Origin: Spirochaetaceae bacterium UBA1306
GTDB lineage: Bacteria > Spirochaetota > Spirochaetia > Treponematales > Rectinemataceae
Length of the DNA stretch: 64,000 nt
Assembly (NCBI GenBank): GCA_002307245.1
Contig: DBTW01000076.1
Span: 1 to 64,000 of the forward strand
Direction: 5' to 3'
The position numbers were made by a program, and so were the translations under genes. Positions 1-8,265 of this stretch are shown in pieces (the first letter of the stretch is position 1; the number at the start of each line of letters is the position of its first letter). Below the pieces are notes generated by a model, which was not told the DNA's origin, did not search any database, and saw only the letters and a list, made by a program, of their open reading frames with translations.

Positions 1-122
1 GCGGCGCCGCGCGCTTCTACCGCGGCGTCAGTCGCTTCGCCCGCGGCGGCGCGCGCTTCGACCGCGGCGGCGGGCGCTTCGACCGCGGCGGCGGCCGCTT
101 CAACCGCGGCGGCGGGCGCTTC
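1..122 (-). repeat. 21-bp tandem repeat coding for EAPAAAV-type heptapeptides
   Basis: Read on the minus strand, six 21-bp units each begin GAAGCG and encode variants of Glu-Ala-x-Ala-Ala-Ala-Val. The units diverge mainly at the third codon (Pro, Ala, Pro, Arg, Thr, Arg). The array continues past the left edge, so copy number is unknown. Confidence 0.85.
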
Positions 123-242
123 GGCATTTATCGACGGCTGGTCAGCGGGAAGGGATGCCGCGTCCGTGGACGCGGTTGTATCCTGTCCGAAAGCCAGCGC
201 CACAACGCAGGCCAAGGCGGCCGTCATCAGAATTTTGCGCAT
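1..242 (-). CDS. Secreted Ala/Glu heptapeptide-repeat protein, 5' part only
   Basis: An open frame starts with ATG at 242 on the minus strand, after a good AGGAG ribosome binding site, and runs off the left edge of the window. The first 80 codons give a signal peptide (MRKILMTAALACVVALAFG) with a likely cut near residue 20. A short Thr/Ser/Asp-rich linker follows, then a run of Glu-Ala-Pro-Ala-Ala-Ala-Val-like heptapeptides. The exported, Ala/Pro/Glu-rich composition suggests a periplasmic or envelope protein with an extended or helical repeat region, but no domain can be named because the rest is outside the window. It is transcribed away from the ROK kinase in the same direction, 91 bp further on. 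The reading frame is well supported by signal peptide plus ribosome binding site; the function is unknown. Confidence 0.75.
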   Translation of the reverse strand, partial: MRKILMTAALACVVALAFGQDTTASTDAASLPADQPSINAEAPAAAVEAAAAAVEAPAAAVEARAAAGEATDAAVEARGA

Positions 243-333
243 ATACTCCTCGGGCGGCGGGCGAGGAATGCCTTCCGCTTTTCAGAGTATCGGCAGCTGA
301 TCGAGGCCCCATGAGCGACTTGAAGCGCCCTCG

Positions 334-1350
334 CTAGTCGGCAAGGTTGGCGCGAACTCGGCTGGAAAGGGCGAAGAGTTCCTCGAGGGACAGGGCGGCC
401 GAGGCGCCGTATAGAGCGGAGCCAAGGAGTCCGGCATCGGGTCCGAGGAGGGCCCCCTCGAAGCGCAGGCCCTCGCTGGCCGCCTCGTACACGTAACGCG
501 GCGCCAGCGCCGCCACGTCGGACACAAGGCTCTTGGCGCCGACGAGGACTCCGCCGCCGAGGACGACCGTGTCGGGGGCTAGAATGGCCAGGGCGATCCC
601 GATGGCCCGGGATAGGGCCTCGGCCGCGATGGCGTGGACTTCCTTGGCGAGCTCGTCGCCCCGGGCGAAGGCCGCGTAGACCTCGCGGGCATTGATGGAG
701 GCCCCGGATCGAGCGTCGCGGGAGAGAGCCGTGTCGTAGCGCGGGGCCAGCTCCACCGCGAGGCGGCCCATCGAGGGGCCGGCGGCGTAGGCTTCGACGC
801 AGCCTGAGCGGCCGCAGGCGCAGGGGCGACCGTTCGGATGGACGATGATGTGGCCTATCTCGAGAGCCTTATCGTCGACGCCCGACAGGATGCGGCCGCC
901 GTCGACGAAGCCTCCGCCTATGCCCGTGCCAAGGCCGACGAAGAGCAGGGCCTTCGAGGCGCCGCCCCGCGCCGCCCATTCGGCGTAGGCCGCGAGGTTG
1001 CCGTCGTTGCGGATCCGGGCGGGCGCGTCGGCGGCGCGCGAGACGGCGGCGGCGAGCTCGACCCCCCGCCAACCGACGATGTTGGCGGCCTCGCCGACTA
1101 TCCGCCCCTCGGGATCGACGCCGCCCGGGGTGCCCACGCCCACGACCGCGACGGGGCCGACGGCGCGGAGCTCCGCCACGACGGAGGCGATCGCGCCCAG
1201 TACGGCCTCGGCGCCCAAGGCGGCAGGGGTCACCTTGGCCGATCTAGCTGAGATGCTGCCGTCGCCCTCGAGGCGGAAGCCCCTGATGCTCTGGCCGCCG
1301 ATATCCAGGCCGAGGTAGGCCTCGCCCTTCCGCTTCGTGTTCGGTTCCAT
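334..1350 (-). CDS. ROK-family sugar kinase (glucokinase-like)
   Basis: 338 residues. The N-terminus has the ATP-binding signature LGLDIGGQSIRG. It is followed by GVGTPGGVDPEG, the catalytic-loop Asp in RNDGNLAAYAEW, a glycine-rich LGTGIGGGF, and the ROK zinc motif HPNGRPCACGRSGCVE at about residues 165-180. There is no N-terminal helix-turn-helix, so this is the kinase branch of the ROK family, probably phosphorylating a hexose or N-acetylhexosamine in the cytoplasm; the exact sugar cannot be read from sequence. It lies downstream of a decayed ABC-2 cluster and in the same direction as the sugar operon beyond it, which suggests but does not prove a shared role. No Shine-Dalgarno precedes the ATG; a weak -10-like TATCCT ends 7 nt before it, so a leaderless message is possible. 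Confidence 0.88.
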   Translation of the reverse strand: MEPNTKRKGEAYLGLDIGGQSIRGFRLEGDGSISARSAKVTPAALGAEAVLGAIASVVAELRAVGPVAVVGVGTPGGVDPEGRIVGEAANIVGWRGVELAAAVSRAADAPARIRNDGNLAAYAEWAARGGASKALLFVGLGTGIGGGFVDGGRILSGVDDKALEIGHIIVHPNGRPCACGRSGCVEAYAAGPSMGRLAVELAPRYDTALSRDARSGASINAREVYAAFARGDELAKEVHAIAAEALSRAIGIALAILAPDTVVLGGGVLVGAKSLVSDVAALAPRYVYEAASEGLRFEGALLGPDAGLLGSALYGASAALSLEELFALSSRVRANLAD

Positions 1351-1401
1351 GGGCGCAAGGATAAGCGGGACGGCGCCGCTTGCGGAAGGGGAGCGAGGGG
1401 C

Positions 1402-1569
1402 CTAGGAGCCCGTCGTCGTGAGGAAGGAAAAGGTGGCCATGAGGATGAAGATGCCGGCGAGGGTCGAGAGCGGGAGGACAAACAGCCCGAAGAGGTTCAG
1501 GTAGAGGGTGGAGCGGTAGCGTAGCTGACCCTGGACTACAATGAGGAGGTAGCGCCGGAGGAGCCTCAT
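1402..1569 (-). pseudogene. Truncated N-terminus of an ABC-2 type permease
   Basis: A 55-codon frame starts with ATG at 1569 and stops at TAG 1402. It encodes a basic start (MRLLRRYLL) and one long hydrophobic segment, resembling the first transmembrane helix of ABC-2 exporter permeases that normally have about 250-280 residues and six helices. It sits directly after an ABC ATPase remnant and another permease remnant in the same direction. I read it as the remaining start of the second permease of a lost exporter; a genuine small membrane protein is the alternative. Confidence 0.5.
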
Positions 1570-1570
1570 G

Positions 1571-1743
1571 CTAGCCTCCCGCGCCGGGGGCGCCGCGCAG
1601 GCAGCGGCCGAGGGCGAGGCGGCCCATGGGCACGAGGAGGACCCGACGCAGGGCCTCGGGCATGAAGGGCAGGGCTATCACCATGCCCGCTGCAAGGCGT
1701 AAATGAACATGATGAGGAGCAGGCCTAGGGTCAGGAAGGCTTG
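1571..1743 (-). pseudogene. Remnant of a first ABC-2 permease
   Basis: Minus-strand pieces in two frames look like the C-terminal part of an ABC-2 permease. One frame, ending at TGA 1678-1680, gives a hydrophobic stretch beginning QAFLTLGLLLIMFIYAL. The other, ending at 1571, gives ALPFMPEALRRVLLVP. The frame change and short length show decay. The last stop is next to the ATG of the following fragment at 1569, preserving the tight spacing expected of the original operon. Confidence 0.4.
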
Positions 1744-1749
1744 CTGCAG

Positions 1750-2043
1750 CTATACATATGAAGCAATCTGCAGCATGTCGAGGGGGGAAGCGCGGGCGCA
1801 GCATCGCCCGCTTCCTCGCCCGCGGTTGATGCGCTTGATGAAGGCTCGGACCGCGAGCTTGGACACGACGTCGAGGCCTATGATCGGCTCATCGAGGAAG
1901 AGGATGTCGGGCCTCGCAAGGGAGATGAGGGCCCGCCCGAAGCCTCTCGCCCGACGGCGGGTGAGATAGGACTTTCTGAGCCTGTCGACCTGGATCAAAG
2001 GTTCGCGCCCATCGGGTTCCTTCGGCGAAGAGAGCCAATCCAT
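1750..2043 (-). pseudogene. Collapsed ABC-2 exporter ATPase
   Basis: The frame from ATG 2043 begins with the normal start of an ABC ATPase (LIQVDRLRKSY). It then jumps straight to the region after the signature motif: RALISLARPDILFLDEP (Walker B with catalytic Glu) and GLDVVSKLAVRAFIKRINR (D-loop). Walker A, the Q-loop and the signature motif are missing, so about 100 residues have been deleted. The H-loop region is also damaged, since SPLDMLQI stands where TTHDM is expected, and the frame stops right after. The protein cannot hydrolyse ATP. With the two permease fragments downstream this marks a dead exporter locus. Confidence 0.65.
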
Positions 2044-2077
2044 AGCCGACGTCCGGCGCTCGTCAAGCTGGACGGCT

Positions 2078-3523
2078 TTAGCCGGCCGAGTGCCGGTAGA
2101 GCTCCCAACCCAGGTAGCGGACGACCGCCTCCTCGACGACGGCGGCCGAGCTGCCGCGGGCCATGGCAACGTGGTGCTCGAAGCCGTTCCGCGTAACGTG
2201 CTTCATAAGGCCGCGGATGTCGGAGATGCGGCAGACCGCGATACCGCCGTTCATCGGGAAGGGATCGGCCGTGAACTCGCCCTCACCCACGTAGGCCTTC
2301 ACGCGGCCCTCGACGTCGTCGGTGGAGGCGCGGAAGTAGGTGAAGGGCCCCGGGGCGACGTGGCCCTTGATCGCGCCGAAGCAGTTATCCGCGCCGAAGG
2401 TCTCGCCGAGGAGGTCGAGATTGGAGATATCGACCGGCGCGCCCATGAAGCTCCTCGGGTAGTTGGAGCAATGGGTGCCCACGACGAGATCTCCCCGCTC
2501 GCCGTAGTTGTTGTTCCAGTCGAGGAGGGCGGCGGGCTCTCCGGAGGCCAGGGCGAGGGCGTACATCGAGACTGCCCCGGTCACGTCGACCTCGCAGGCG
2601 GAGGGCCTCATGGCCTCGCCCATCATGGACATCGTGAGACAGCTCGCGCAGCCATAATTACGCTCGATCGAATTCCAGCACTGGATCGCGCTCGCGTCGC
2701 ACTCGTTCTCGTCCATCCAACGGTCGACGGCCACGGAAAACCTTGCCTGCTTCAGCACCTTCGACTTCTGGATCGAGGCGGGTACGGTCCCGTAGGCGCC
2801 GATATCCCTGAGTTTGGCGGCGACCGCAGGGTCGCCGTCGGAGAGCCGCTCAGCCTCGCCCAGGATCTCCGAGAGATCGGCCGTGCAGACGGCGATACCC
2901 GAGGCTTGGAGTAGCTTCTCGCTGTAGCGCACCGTGCGGAAGGCGCCGGGCCGGGCGCCGATGGCCCCGATACGCGCGCTTTTCAGACCGAGCGCCACCT
3001 TGCAGACGCGGGCGAAGTAAGCGAGGTCGGAGGCGAAGGCCTCACCTTTCAGGTCCTCGACCTGCTCGCTCGTGTCGGTCCAGGCTATGCCCGACTGGCG
3101 GAAATTATTGCAGACCGAGATCTTGCCGCAGTAGGAATCGCGCCGGCCCTTCACGTCCAGCTGCCGCAGGTCATCGGGGCAAGCCTGGACAAGGACGGGC
3201 AACCCGAGGTCTGCGCGCATTATCGTCTCGGTCACCGCGACCTCGTCGCCGAAGTTGGCGAGGCTCACGACTAGGCCGTCGAGCTCGTCCCGCCGCGCGC
3301 GGAAGAACTCGGCGTAGACCTTGGCGTCGGTCAGGGTCGCGACGGCCCCGTCCGGGGTGGCCTTGGCGTCGGGGATCGCGCAGCCGAAGCCCTGGGCCTC
3401 GCAGGCGGCGACGAGATCGGCCCGCGCACCCGCGGCGTGTGCGGCGTTGAAGAAGGCGCGCGAGGACACGATGAGGCCGAAGTTCGTGCCCCGTTCCGCG
3501 ATTCGCTTGACGCTGGTCGACAT
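2078..3523 (-). CDS. L-fucose/L-arabinose isomerase-like protein
   Basis: 481 residues, starting at ATG 3523 after GGAGG. The protein has the general layout of the FucI/AraA-type isomerase superfamily: an N-terminal Rossmann-like region with LVVSLANFGDE, a conserved Cys/Asn-rich middle (QCWNSIERNYGC, residues about 270-281), and a metal-site region with CEVDVTGAVSMYAL and DWNNNYGE. The C-terminal domain has GPFTYFRAS and a final segment with HHVAM. These enzymes interconvert an aldose and a ketose with a divalent metal in the cytoplasm. Just upstream in the same operon are an FGGY kinase and both halves of a transketolase, so the likely job is to make the ketose that the kinase phosphorylates. 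Fucose, arabinose or a branched or deoxy sugar are all possible substrates. Confidence 0.8.
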   Translation of the reverse strand: MSTSVKRIAERGTNFGLIVSSRAFFNAAHAAGARADLVAACEAQGFGCAIPDAKATPDGAVATLTDAKVYAEFFRARRDELDGLVVSLANFGDEVAVTETIMRADLGLPVLVQACPDDLRQLDVKGRRDSYCGKISVCNNFRQSGIAWTDTSEQVEDLKGEAFASDLAYFARVCKVALGLKSARIGAIGARPGAFRTVRYSEKLLQASGIAVCTADLSEILGEAERLSDGDPAVAAKLRDIGAYGTVPASIQKSKVLKQARFSVAVDRWMDENECDASAIQCWNSIERNYGCASCLTMSMMGEAMRPSACEVDVTGAVSMYALALASGEPAALLDWNNNYGERGDLVVGTHCSNYPRSFMGAPVDISNLDLLGETFGADNCFGAIKGHVAPGPFTYFRASTDDVEGRVKAYVGEGEFTADPFPMNGGIAVCRISDIRGLMKHVTRNGFEHHVAMARGSSAAVVEEAVVRYLGWELYRHSAG

Positions 3524-3541
3524 AGATACCTCCGCTGATCT

Positions 3542-5026
3542 TCAGTCTATTCCGAAGAAGGTCCGCGCCAGGGCGGCTTCCCATCCGCGCAGCAGTGCCT
3601 CGCGCTCGCGCTCGGGCATCGCGGGCGCGTACTCGACGGCGGGCGCGGCCAGGGAAGCCAGCTCGGCCTCGTCCTTCCAGACGCTTGCGCCCAGGCCCGC
3701 CATGAAGGCCGCGCCCCTGGCCGAGACGTCGGTGACCGAGGCAACCCGCAGCGGCGCGCCCAGGATATCGGCCTGGAAGCGCATCAGAAAGCGGTTGTCC
3801 GTGGGGCCGCCGTCGACCCGGAGCTCGCGCAAGCCCGCCCCGCCGGCCGCCATCGCGGCCGCGACGTCGCGCACCTGGTAGGCGACGCTCTCGAGGGCGG
3901 CGCGGACGATCTGAGCCCGCCCGGTGGATCGCGATATGCCCGTGATGCTCGCGCGGGCGCCCTGGACCCAATGGGGGGCGCCCATGCCCGAGAAGGCGGG
4001 TACGAGGTAGACGCCGCCCGAGTCTCCGATGGCGGCGGCCATTGCCTCCGCCTCAGCGACGCTCGTGAAGAGGCCCAGGTCCTCGCCGACCCAGCGCAGG
4101 GTGTCCCCGCTCGAGCGGATGTTTCCCTCGAGGACGTAGTTGGCGCGACCCCGACGGCCGAAGCCCACGGAGGCGACGATGCCAGGCGGAGGGAGGGGCA
4201 CTTCGTACCCGCAGTTCAGCATGACCGAGGAGCCCGTGCCGTAGGTTGCCTTGGCCGAGCCGGCCTCGAAGCCGGCCTGGCCGTAGAGGGCAGCGTGGGA
4301 GTCCCCCATGACGGCGCGGATGGGCAGGGTGAAGCCCTCGAAGCGGGCGAGGCCGAAGTCCGAGTCGGAGGCCTGGGCCGGTGGCAGGCGCAGGCCCTCG
4401 AGGCCGAAGAGCCCGAGGAGCTCATCGTCCCAACGGAGCTTCCCGATGTCAAAGAGCAGGGTACGCGAAGCGTTGGACCAGTCGGTCGCGAAAACTTCGC
4501 GCTCGGTGAGGTTCCAGACGAGCCAGGAATCGATGGTGCCGCACATGAGCCTGCCCGCCCGGAGGGCAGAGCGGGCGGCTTCGACGTTCTCGACGAGCCA
4601 GGCGAGCTTGCCCGCGGAGAAATTCGTGTCCGCCAAGAGCCCGGTCTTCCGGCGCAGGCCGGGCTCGGCGCCCAAGGCCTTGACCCTATCGCAGTAGGGC
4701 GCTCCGCGCTCGTCCTGCCAGACGAGGGCGTTGTAGACGGGCAGGCCGCTCTCGGAGTCCCAAGCCACCACGGTCTCCCGCTGGTTCGCGATACCCAGGA
4801 CGGCCACGGCCCCCGCGGGCAGGCCCGATTCGCGAGCGAGGGACTCGACGGCCACACGGGTATTGGCCAGGATGGCCATGGGGTCGTGCTCGACCCAGCC
4901 AGGCTGCGGATAGACCTGCTCGTGGGCGAGGCTGATCGAGCGCAGGGGCCGGCCATCGGGCCCGAAAAGGAAGGCCTTCGTCGCCGAAGTGCTCTGGTCC
5001 ACGGCGATGACATAAGGACCGCTCAA
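3542..5026 (-). CDS. FGGY-family carbohydrate kinase (glycerol/ketose kinase type)
   Basis: 494 residues from a TTG start at 5026 that overlaps the stop of the upstream transketolase gene by a TTGA junction; longer open frames upstream are only the shadow of that gene. The N-terminal ATP site is YVIAVDQSTSATKAF. Further signatures are ANQRETVVAWD, GTIDSWLVWNL, NASRTLLFDI, MGDSHAALYGQ, YGTGSSVML and the C-terminal VDGGPTDNRFLM. The glycerol-kinase-like NASRT and GTIDSWL blocks make this branch of FGGY plausible. Glycerol itself is unlikely, because the gene lies between an aldose-ketose isomerase and a split transketolase. I infer that it phosphorylates the ketose made by the neighbouring isomerase. 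Confidence 0.88.
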   Translation of the reverse strand: MSGPYVIAVDQSTSATKAFLFGPDGRPLRSISLAHEQVYPQPGWVEHDPMAILANTRVAVESLARESGLPAGAVAVLGIANQRETVVAWDSESGLPVYNALVWQDERGAPYCDRVKALGAEPGLRRKTGLLADTNFSAGKLAWLVENVEAARSALRAGRLMCGTIDSWLVWNLTEREVFATDWSNASRTLLFDIGKLRWDDELLGLFGLEGLRLPPAQASDSDFGLARFEGFTLPIRAVMGDSHAALYGQAGFEAGSAKATYGTGSSVMLNCGYEVPLPPPGIVASVGFGRRGRANYVLEGNIRSSGDTLRWVGEDLGLFTSVAEAEAMAAAIGDSGGVYLVPAFSGMGAPHWVQGARASITGISRSTGRAQIVRAALESVAYQVRDVAAAMAAGGAGLRELRVDGGPTDNRFLMRFQADILGAPLRVASVTDVSARGAAFMAGLGASVWKDEAELASLAAPAVEYAPAMPEREREALLRGWEAALARTFFGID

Positions 5027-5988
5027 GGCGCGGCCCTCCCGGCCCCGAGGCGCGCGAGGAAAGCCTCGATCCTCCTGGCGATGCCGCTCGAATCGAGGCC
5101 GACGTGGGCGAAGAGCTCGTCGGAGCTGCCTGCGGGCAGGTACTCGTCGGGGAAGCCGAGGATGAGCATCGGTGTCGGTCTGCGCTCGGAGAGAAATTCC
5201 GCCGCGGCGCCGCCCAGGCCGCCCTTGGCGTAGGCCTCCTCCACGGTGACGACAGCGCCGCAGTCCGAGGCGGCCTCGAGAATGGCCGCCTCGTCGAGGG
5301 GCTTGATCGTCGGCATGTCGAGGAGGCGGCATTCGACCCCGCGCGCGGCCAGGAGCTCGGCCGCGCCACGGGCGTAGTGCAGGGCCTCGCCGCAAGCGAC
5401 GATGGCGCAGTCGCGGCCCTCCCTGAGGCGCTCGGCCTTGCCGAACTCGAAGGCGGCCGCCCCGGGCGCGTAGGAGTCGGGCACGGGATTGCGGCCCATC
5501 CGGACGTAGGCCGGGCCGCGCCTGCGCGCGAGCGCCCGCGCGACGAGCTCAGCCTGAGCGGCGTCGGAGGGGAGGATCACGCTTATATTGGGGATCGAGC
5601 GGTAGAGCGCGATGTCGTGGAGCGAGTGATGAGTGGCGCCCAGGGCGCCATAGGCCACGCCGCCCGAGACGCCGACGATCTTGAGGTCGAGATCCGCGTA
5701 GGCGGCGTCCACCCTCACCTGCTCGACCGAGCGTGAGGAATGGAAACAGGCTGGCCCGCAGACAAAGACCCGCTTGCCAGAATGGGCGAGGCCCGCCCCT
5801 ATGCCGACCGCGTCCTGCTCGGCGATGCCCGCCTCCACGAACTGATTCGGTAGCGCTTTGGCGAAATCGTCCAGGGCGGCCGAACCCCGGGCGTCGGTGG
5901 TAACCACGAAGATGGAAGGATCCTTCCGCGCCTCGTCGAGGAGGGCGCGCATGAAGGCTTGCCTGCAACCGGAGCCGACGGAGCTCAT
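5023..5988 (-). CDS. Transketolase, C-terminal subunit
   Basis: 321 residues, carrying the pyrimidine-binding and C-terminal domains of transketolase. Recognisable parts are EAGIAEQDAVGIGAGLA (with the catalytic Glu that activates thiamine diphosphate), the hydrophobic pocket region, and a C-terminal TVEEAYAKGGLGGAAAEFL. Normal one-chain transketolase has about 660 residues; here the enzyme is split and the N-terminal half is encoded immediately upstream. The start codon at 5988 overlaps the stop of that gene (ATGA) and the end overlaps the kinase start, so all three are probably translationally coupled. Split transketolases often serve dedicated catabolic pathways rather than the housekeeping pentose pathway. 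Confidence 0.92.
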   Translation of the reverse strand: MSSVGSGCRQAFMRALLDEARKDPSIFVVTTDARGSAALDDFAKALPNQFVEAGIAEQDAVGIGAGLAHSGKRVFVCGPACFHSSRSVEQVRVDAAYADLDLKIVGVSGGVAYGALGATHHSLHDIALYRSIPNISVILPSDAAQAELVARALARRRGPAYVRMGRNPVPDSYAPGAAAFEFGKAERLREGRDCAIVACGEALHYARGAAELLAARGVECRLLDMPTIKPLDEAAILEAASDCGAVVTVEEAYAKGGLGGAAAEFLSERRPTPMLILGFPDEYLPAGSSDELFAHVGLDSSGIARRIEAFLARLGAGRAAP

Positions 5989-6836
5989 ACGGCCGCCTCC
6001 GCCGCGCAGACCGCGATCTGGGCGTCCAGCTCCACGAGGGCCAGGTCGTACTGCTCCTTTGTCGGCACCTTGTGGTGCCAGGAAGCCTGGCCCTCGATGT
6101 ACGAGACGCCCTTGCCCTTGATGGTGCGCGCGAGGATCAGGGTCGGCGAGCCTGGGCGGGCGGGCAGGGCGTCGAAGGCGGCCAGGAGCTGTCCCATATC
6201 GTTGCCGTCGATCTCCACGACCATCCAGCCGAAGGCCGCCCAGCGCTCGGCGAGGGGGGAGAGGCGCATTACGTCGTCCACCTTTCCGCTGATCTGGAGC
6301 CCATTATAATCCACAATCCCGACGAGGTTATCCAGGCTGTAGTTGGACCCCGCCATGGCCGCTTCCCAGACCGAGCCCTCGGCCTGCTCGCCGTCGCCCA
6401 TGAGGACGAAGGTTCTGTAGCCCGCTCCGTCGCGCTTGTCGGCGAGGGCCATGCCCACGCCGACAGGCAGCCCGTGACCGAGGGCGCCCGTGGGCATCTC
6501 GACTCCGGGCACCCCCATGGTAGGGTGCCCGAAAAGCCGCGAGCCGAAGCGGCCGTACTCGGAGAGCCAGGAATCGGGGAAGAAGCCAGCGCGGCTCAGG
6601 ACGCAATACAGGCCCTCGGCACTGTGCCCCTTGCTCATGATGAAGCGATCGCGCCCGGGGCTGTCCGGCTTCGCGGGATCAAAGCGTAGGGCATGGAAGT
6701 AGAGAGCCACGAGGATATCTACGGAAGACAAGGAGCCCCCTGTATGGCCGCCCTTGCCGGTAAATACCATATTCATCACTCGCTTGCGCGTTTCGAGCGC
6801 AATGATCCGCAAGCGTTGTAGTTCGATCTGGGTCAA
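5985..6836 (-). CDS. Transketolase, N-terminal (ThDP-binding) subunit
   Basis: 283 residues from a TTG start at 6836, with GGAGG ten bases upstream. It has the ThDP-binding pattern of transketolase: GGHTGGSLSSVDILVALYF, SKGHSAEGLY, PTGALGHGLPVGVGMA, and the diphosphate/metal motif GDGEQAEGSVWEAAMAG ending in VDYNGLQ. It forms a heterodimeric active site with the following gene product and moves a two-carbon ketol unit between sugar phosphates in the cytoplasm. It is the first gene of a tight run (N-subunit, C-subunit, FGGY kinase, isomerase) with its own promoter just upstream. Confidence 0.93.
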   Translation of the reverse strand: MTQIELQRLRIIALETRKRVMNMVFTGKGGHTGGSLSSVDILVALYFHALRFDPAKPDSPGRDRFIMSKGHSAEGLYCVLSRAGFFPDSWLSEYGRFGSRLFGHPTMGVPGVEMPTGALGHGLPVGVGMALADKRDGAGYRTFVLMGDGEQAEGSVWEAAMAGSNYSLDNLVGIVDYNGLQISGKVDDVMRLSPLAERWAAFGWMVVEIDGNDMGQLLAAFDALPARPGSPTLILARTIKGKGVSYIEGQASWHHKVPTKEQYDLALVELDAQIAVCAAEAAV

Positions 6837-6856
6837 GTTGTGCCTGCCTCCACAAG

Positions 6857-6919
6857 ATAATAGCTCGAAAACTTTCCTTTCGTCAACTTATAGAAAGTAT
6901 ACGTAAATTATAGAAAGTA
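6857..6919 (-). promoter_or_regulatory. Promoter and repeat operator of the transketolase operon
   Basis: On the minus strand TTGACG (6881-6886) and TATTAT (6857-6862) are separated by 18 bp and lie just before the GGAGG of the transketolase gene. Immediately upstream of the -35 box the 12-bp sequence TTATAGAAAGTA (plus-strand reading) occurs twice, at 6888-6899 and 6908-6919, a 20-bp period. This looks like a two-site binding region for a regulator, possibly the DeoR protein encoded at 15650. Confidence 0.65.
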
Positions 6920-6939
6920 AATCGAAACTATATTCTCTG

Positions 6940-8250
6940 TTATTCCGGCCTAAATCGAGGATTGGCGACGCAAAAGCGACTCATCGGCTCATGCCCGCGA
7001 AGCTCATCCACCATGTTCAGGGCGAGGATATTCCAGTTGATGAAGCCGCCATTCATAACCGCCAGGCCCGTATGGGGGTCGTAGTATTCGTGGATGGTGC
7101 CCGTGCGCTCGAGGTCCCCGCCCAGAAGGGCGAGGGTCTTGGAGACCAAGCGCTCGGCCTCCTCCGCGTAGCCGTAATTCATGAGGCCGCGGAACACGAC
7201 ATAATTGCTCACGATCCATATGGGCCCGAGCCAGTTCGAAGGATTGTTCGTCGCGGAGACGTCGAACATCTTCTCGTCCATCGCCAGCGAGGCGACTCCG
7301 TAGGGTGAGCAAAAGGTCGCCTCGTCCCGCTCATGCGCAAGAAGGGCCGCTGCCTGCTCGTGCGTCGCGAAGCCCGCGGCGAGGGGGAGGAAGCCGGTCC
7401 ATGCGCGGATCTTGATGGGTAGGGTCTTCCAGAAGACGCCCAAGCCCTTGTGGAACCAGTCGTACTGCCTCGTCTTGATGTCGACGTCGACCGAATAAAA
7501 GAAACAGTCGCGCGGGTCCCAACACTCCGCCTGAATCCTCGAGGCGAGGGCGTGGGCCTTCGCCTCGAAGCGCGCCTCGGCACCAGCGTCGCCCAATGCG
7601 CCCAGGTAGCGAGCCATGGCCCGAAGCTCAAGGACCATGAAGCCGTTCAGGAACATGTTGGCCGTCGAGAATTTTGGCCGGCCGAAGGTCGCGGGGTCGT
7701 TGTCCATCCCGATCATGATGTCGTCGGCCCAGGCGTAGAGCCCGCAGTTCGCGTTGAGGTAGGTCGCATCGTATAGACCGAGGTAGCGCTCCAGGGCCGG
7801 TCGGAAGGGGGCGGCCCAGGACCAGTCGCCTTTGTAACCCGAGACGAGGGCGACCTGCTGGCAGAGGAAAGGCTTGTGCATGTTCATCACGACGCCCTCT
7901 CGGTGCCGGGCGTTGAGGTAGGGCTCGACCTTGTCCGAGACCTCGACCATCATCGGAATGTAGCCGTCGGGGAGCTGGTGGTCGAGGAAGTTGCGCACGT
8001 TGCCCTCGGCATGCTCGATCACGGAGTCGCGCAACGCGGTCGTGGCCCCGGGATCGCGATCGATGAAGGAGAAGGCCCCGTAGGCGGCCCAGAAAGAGTC
8101 CCAGTCCCAGAGGTTGCCGTCATAGATCGAGCCCGGGTCGATGAAGGGGAACTTCAGGCAGGCCTTGGGGGCCTTGAGCACGCCCGTCAGATTGGTTCCA
8201 ATGTAGGCCCTCAGGGCGGCCTCGTAGCTCTTGCTTCTCGAATCCAGCAT
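6940..8250 (-). CDS. (alpha/alpha)6-barrel glycoside hydrolase (trehalase/GH63/MGH1-like)
   Basis: 436 residues. It has the hallmarks of the GH37/GH63-like toroid enzymes: GNLWDWDSFWAAYGAF near residue 43, MMVEVS before a substrate loop, RPKFSTANMFLNGF in the middle, and the C-terminal pair NNPSNWLGPIWIVSNYVVFRG and GTIHEYYDP with GGFINWN. The Asp in WDWDSFW and the Glu in IHEYYDP are candidate catalytic acids. There is no signal peptide, so it acts in the cytoplasm on an imported oligosaccharide or glycoside. It is 15 bp downstream of the GH106-type gene and is the last gene of the ABC-transporter operon before the transketolase promoter. Confidence 0.75.
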   Translation of the reverse strand: MLDSRSKSYEAALRAYIGTNLTGVLKAPKACLKFPFIDPGSIYDGNLWDWDSFWAAYGAFSFIDRDPGATTALRDSVIEHAEGNVRNFLDHQLPDGYIPMMVEVSDKVEPYLNARHREGVVMNMHKPFLCQQVALVSGYKGDWSWAAPFRPALERYLGLYDATYLNANCGLYAWADDIMIGMDNDPATFGRPKFSTANMFLNGFMVLELRAMARYLGALGDAGAEARFEAKAHALASRIQAECWDPRDCFFYSVDVDIKTRQYDWFHKGLGVFWKTLPIKIRAWTGFLPLAAGFATHEQAAALLAHERDEATFCSPYGVASLAMDEKMFDVSATNNPSNWLGPIWIVSNYVVFRGLMNYGYAEEAERLVSKTLALLGGDLERTGTIHEYYDPHTGLAVMNGGFINWNILALNMVDELRGHEPMSRFCVANPRFRPE

Positions 8251-8265
8251 GATCGATCCCCTCTC

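Noticed and set aside
1..122. CRISPR-like regular repeat at the left edge
   Set aside because: The 21-bp units are contiguous and in frame with a coding sequence; there are no spacers.
5027..5395. N-terminal extension of the FGGY kinase
   Set aside because: Overlaps the transketolase C-subunit out of frame; the TTG at 5026 matches the start of the conserved ATP site.
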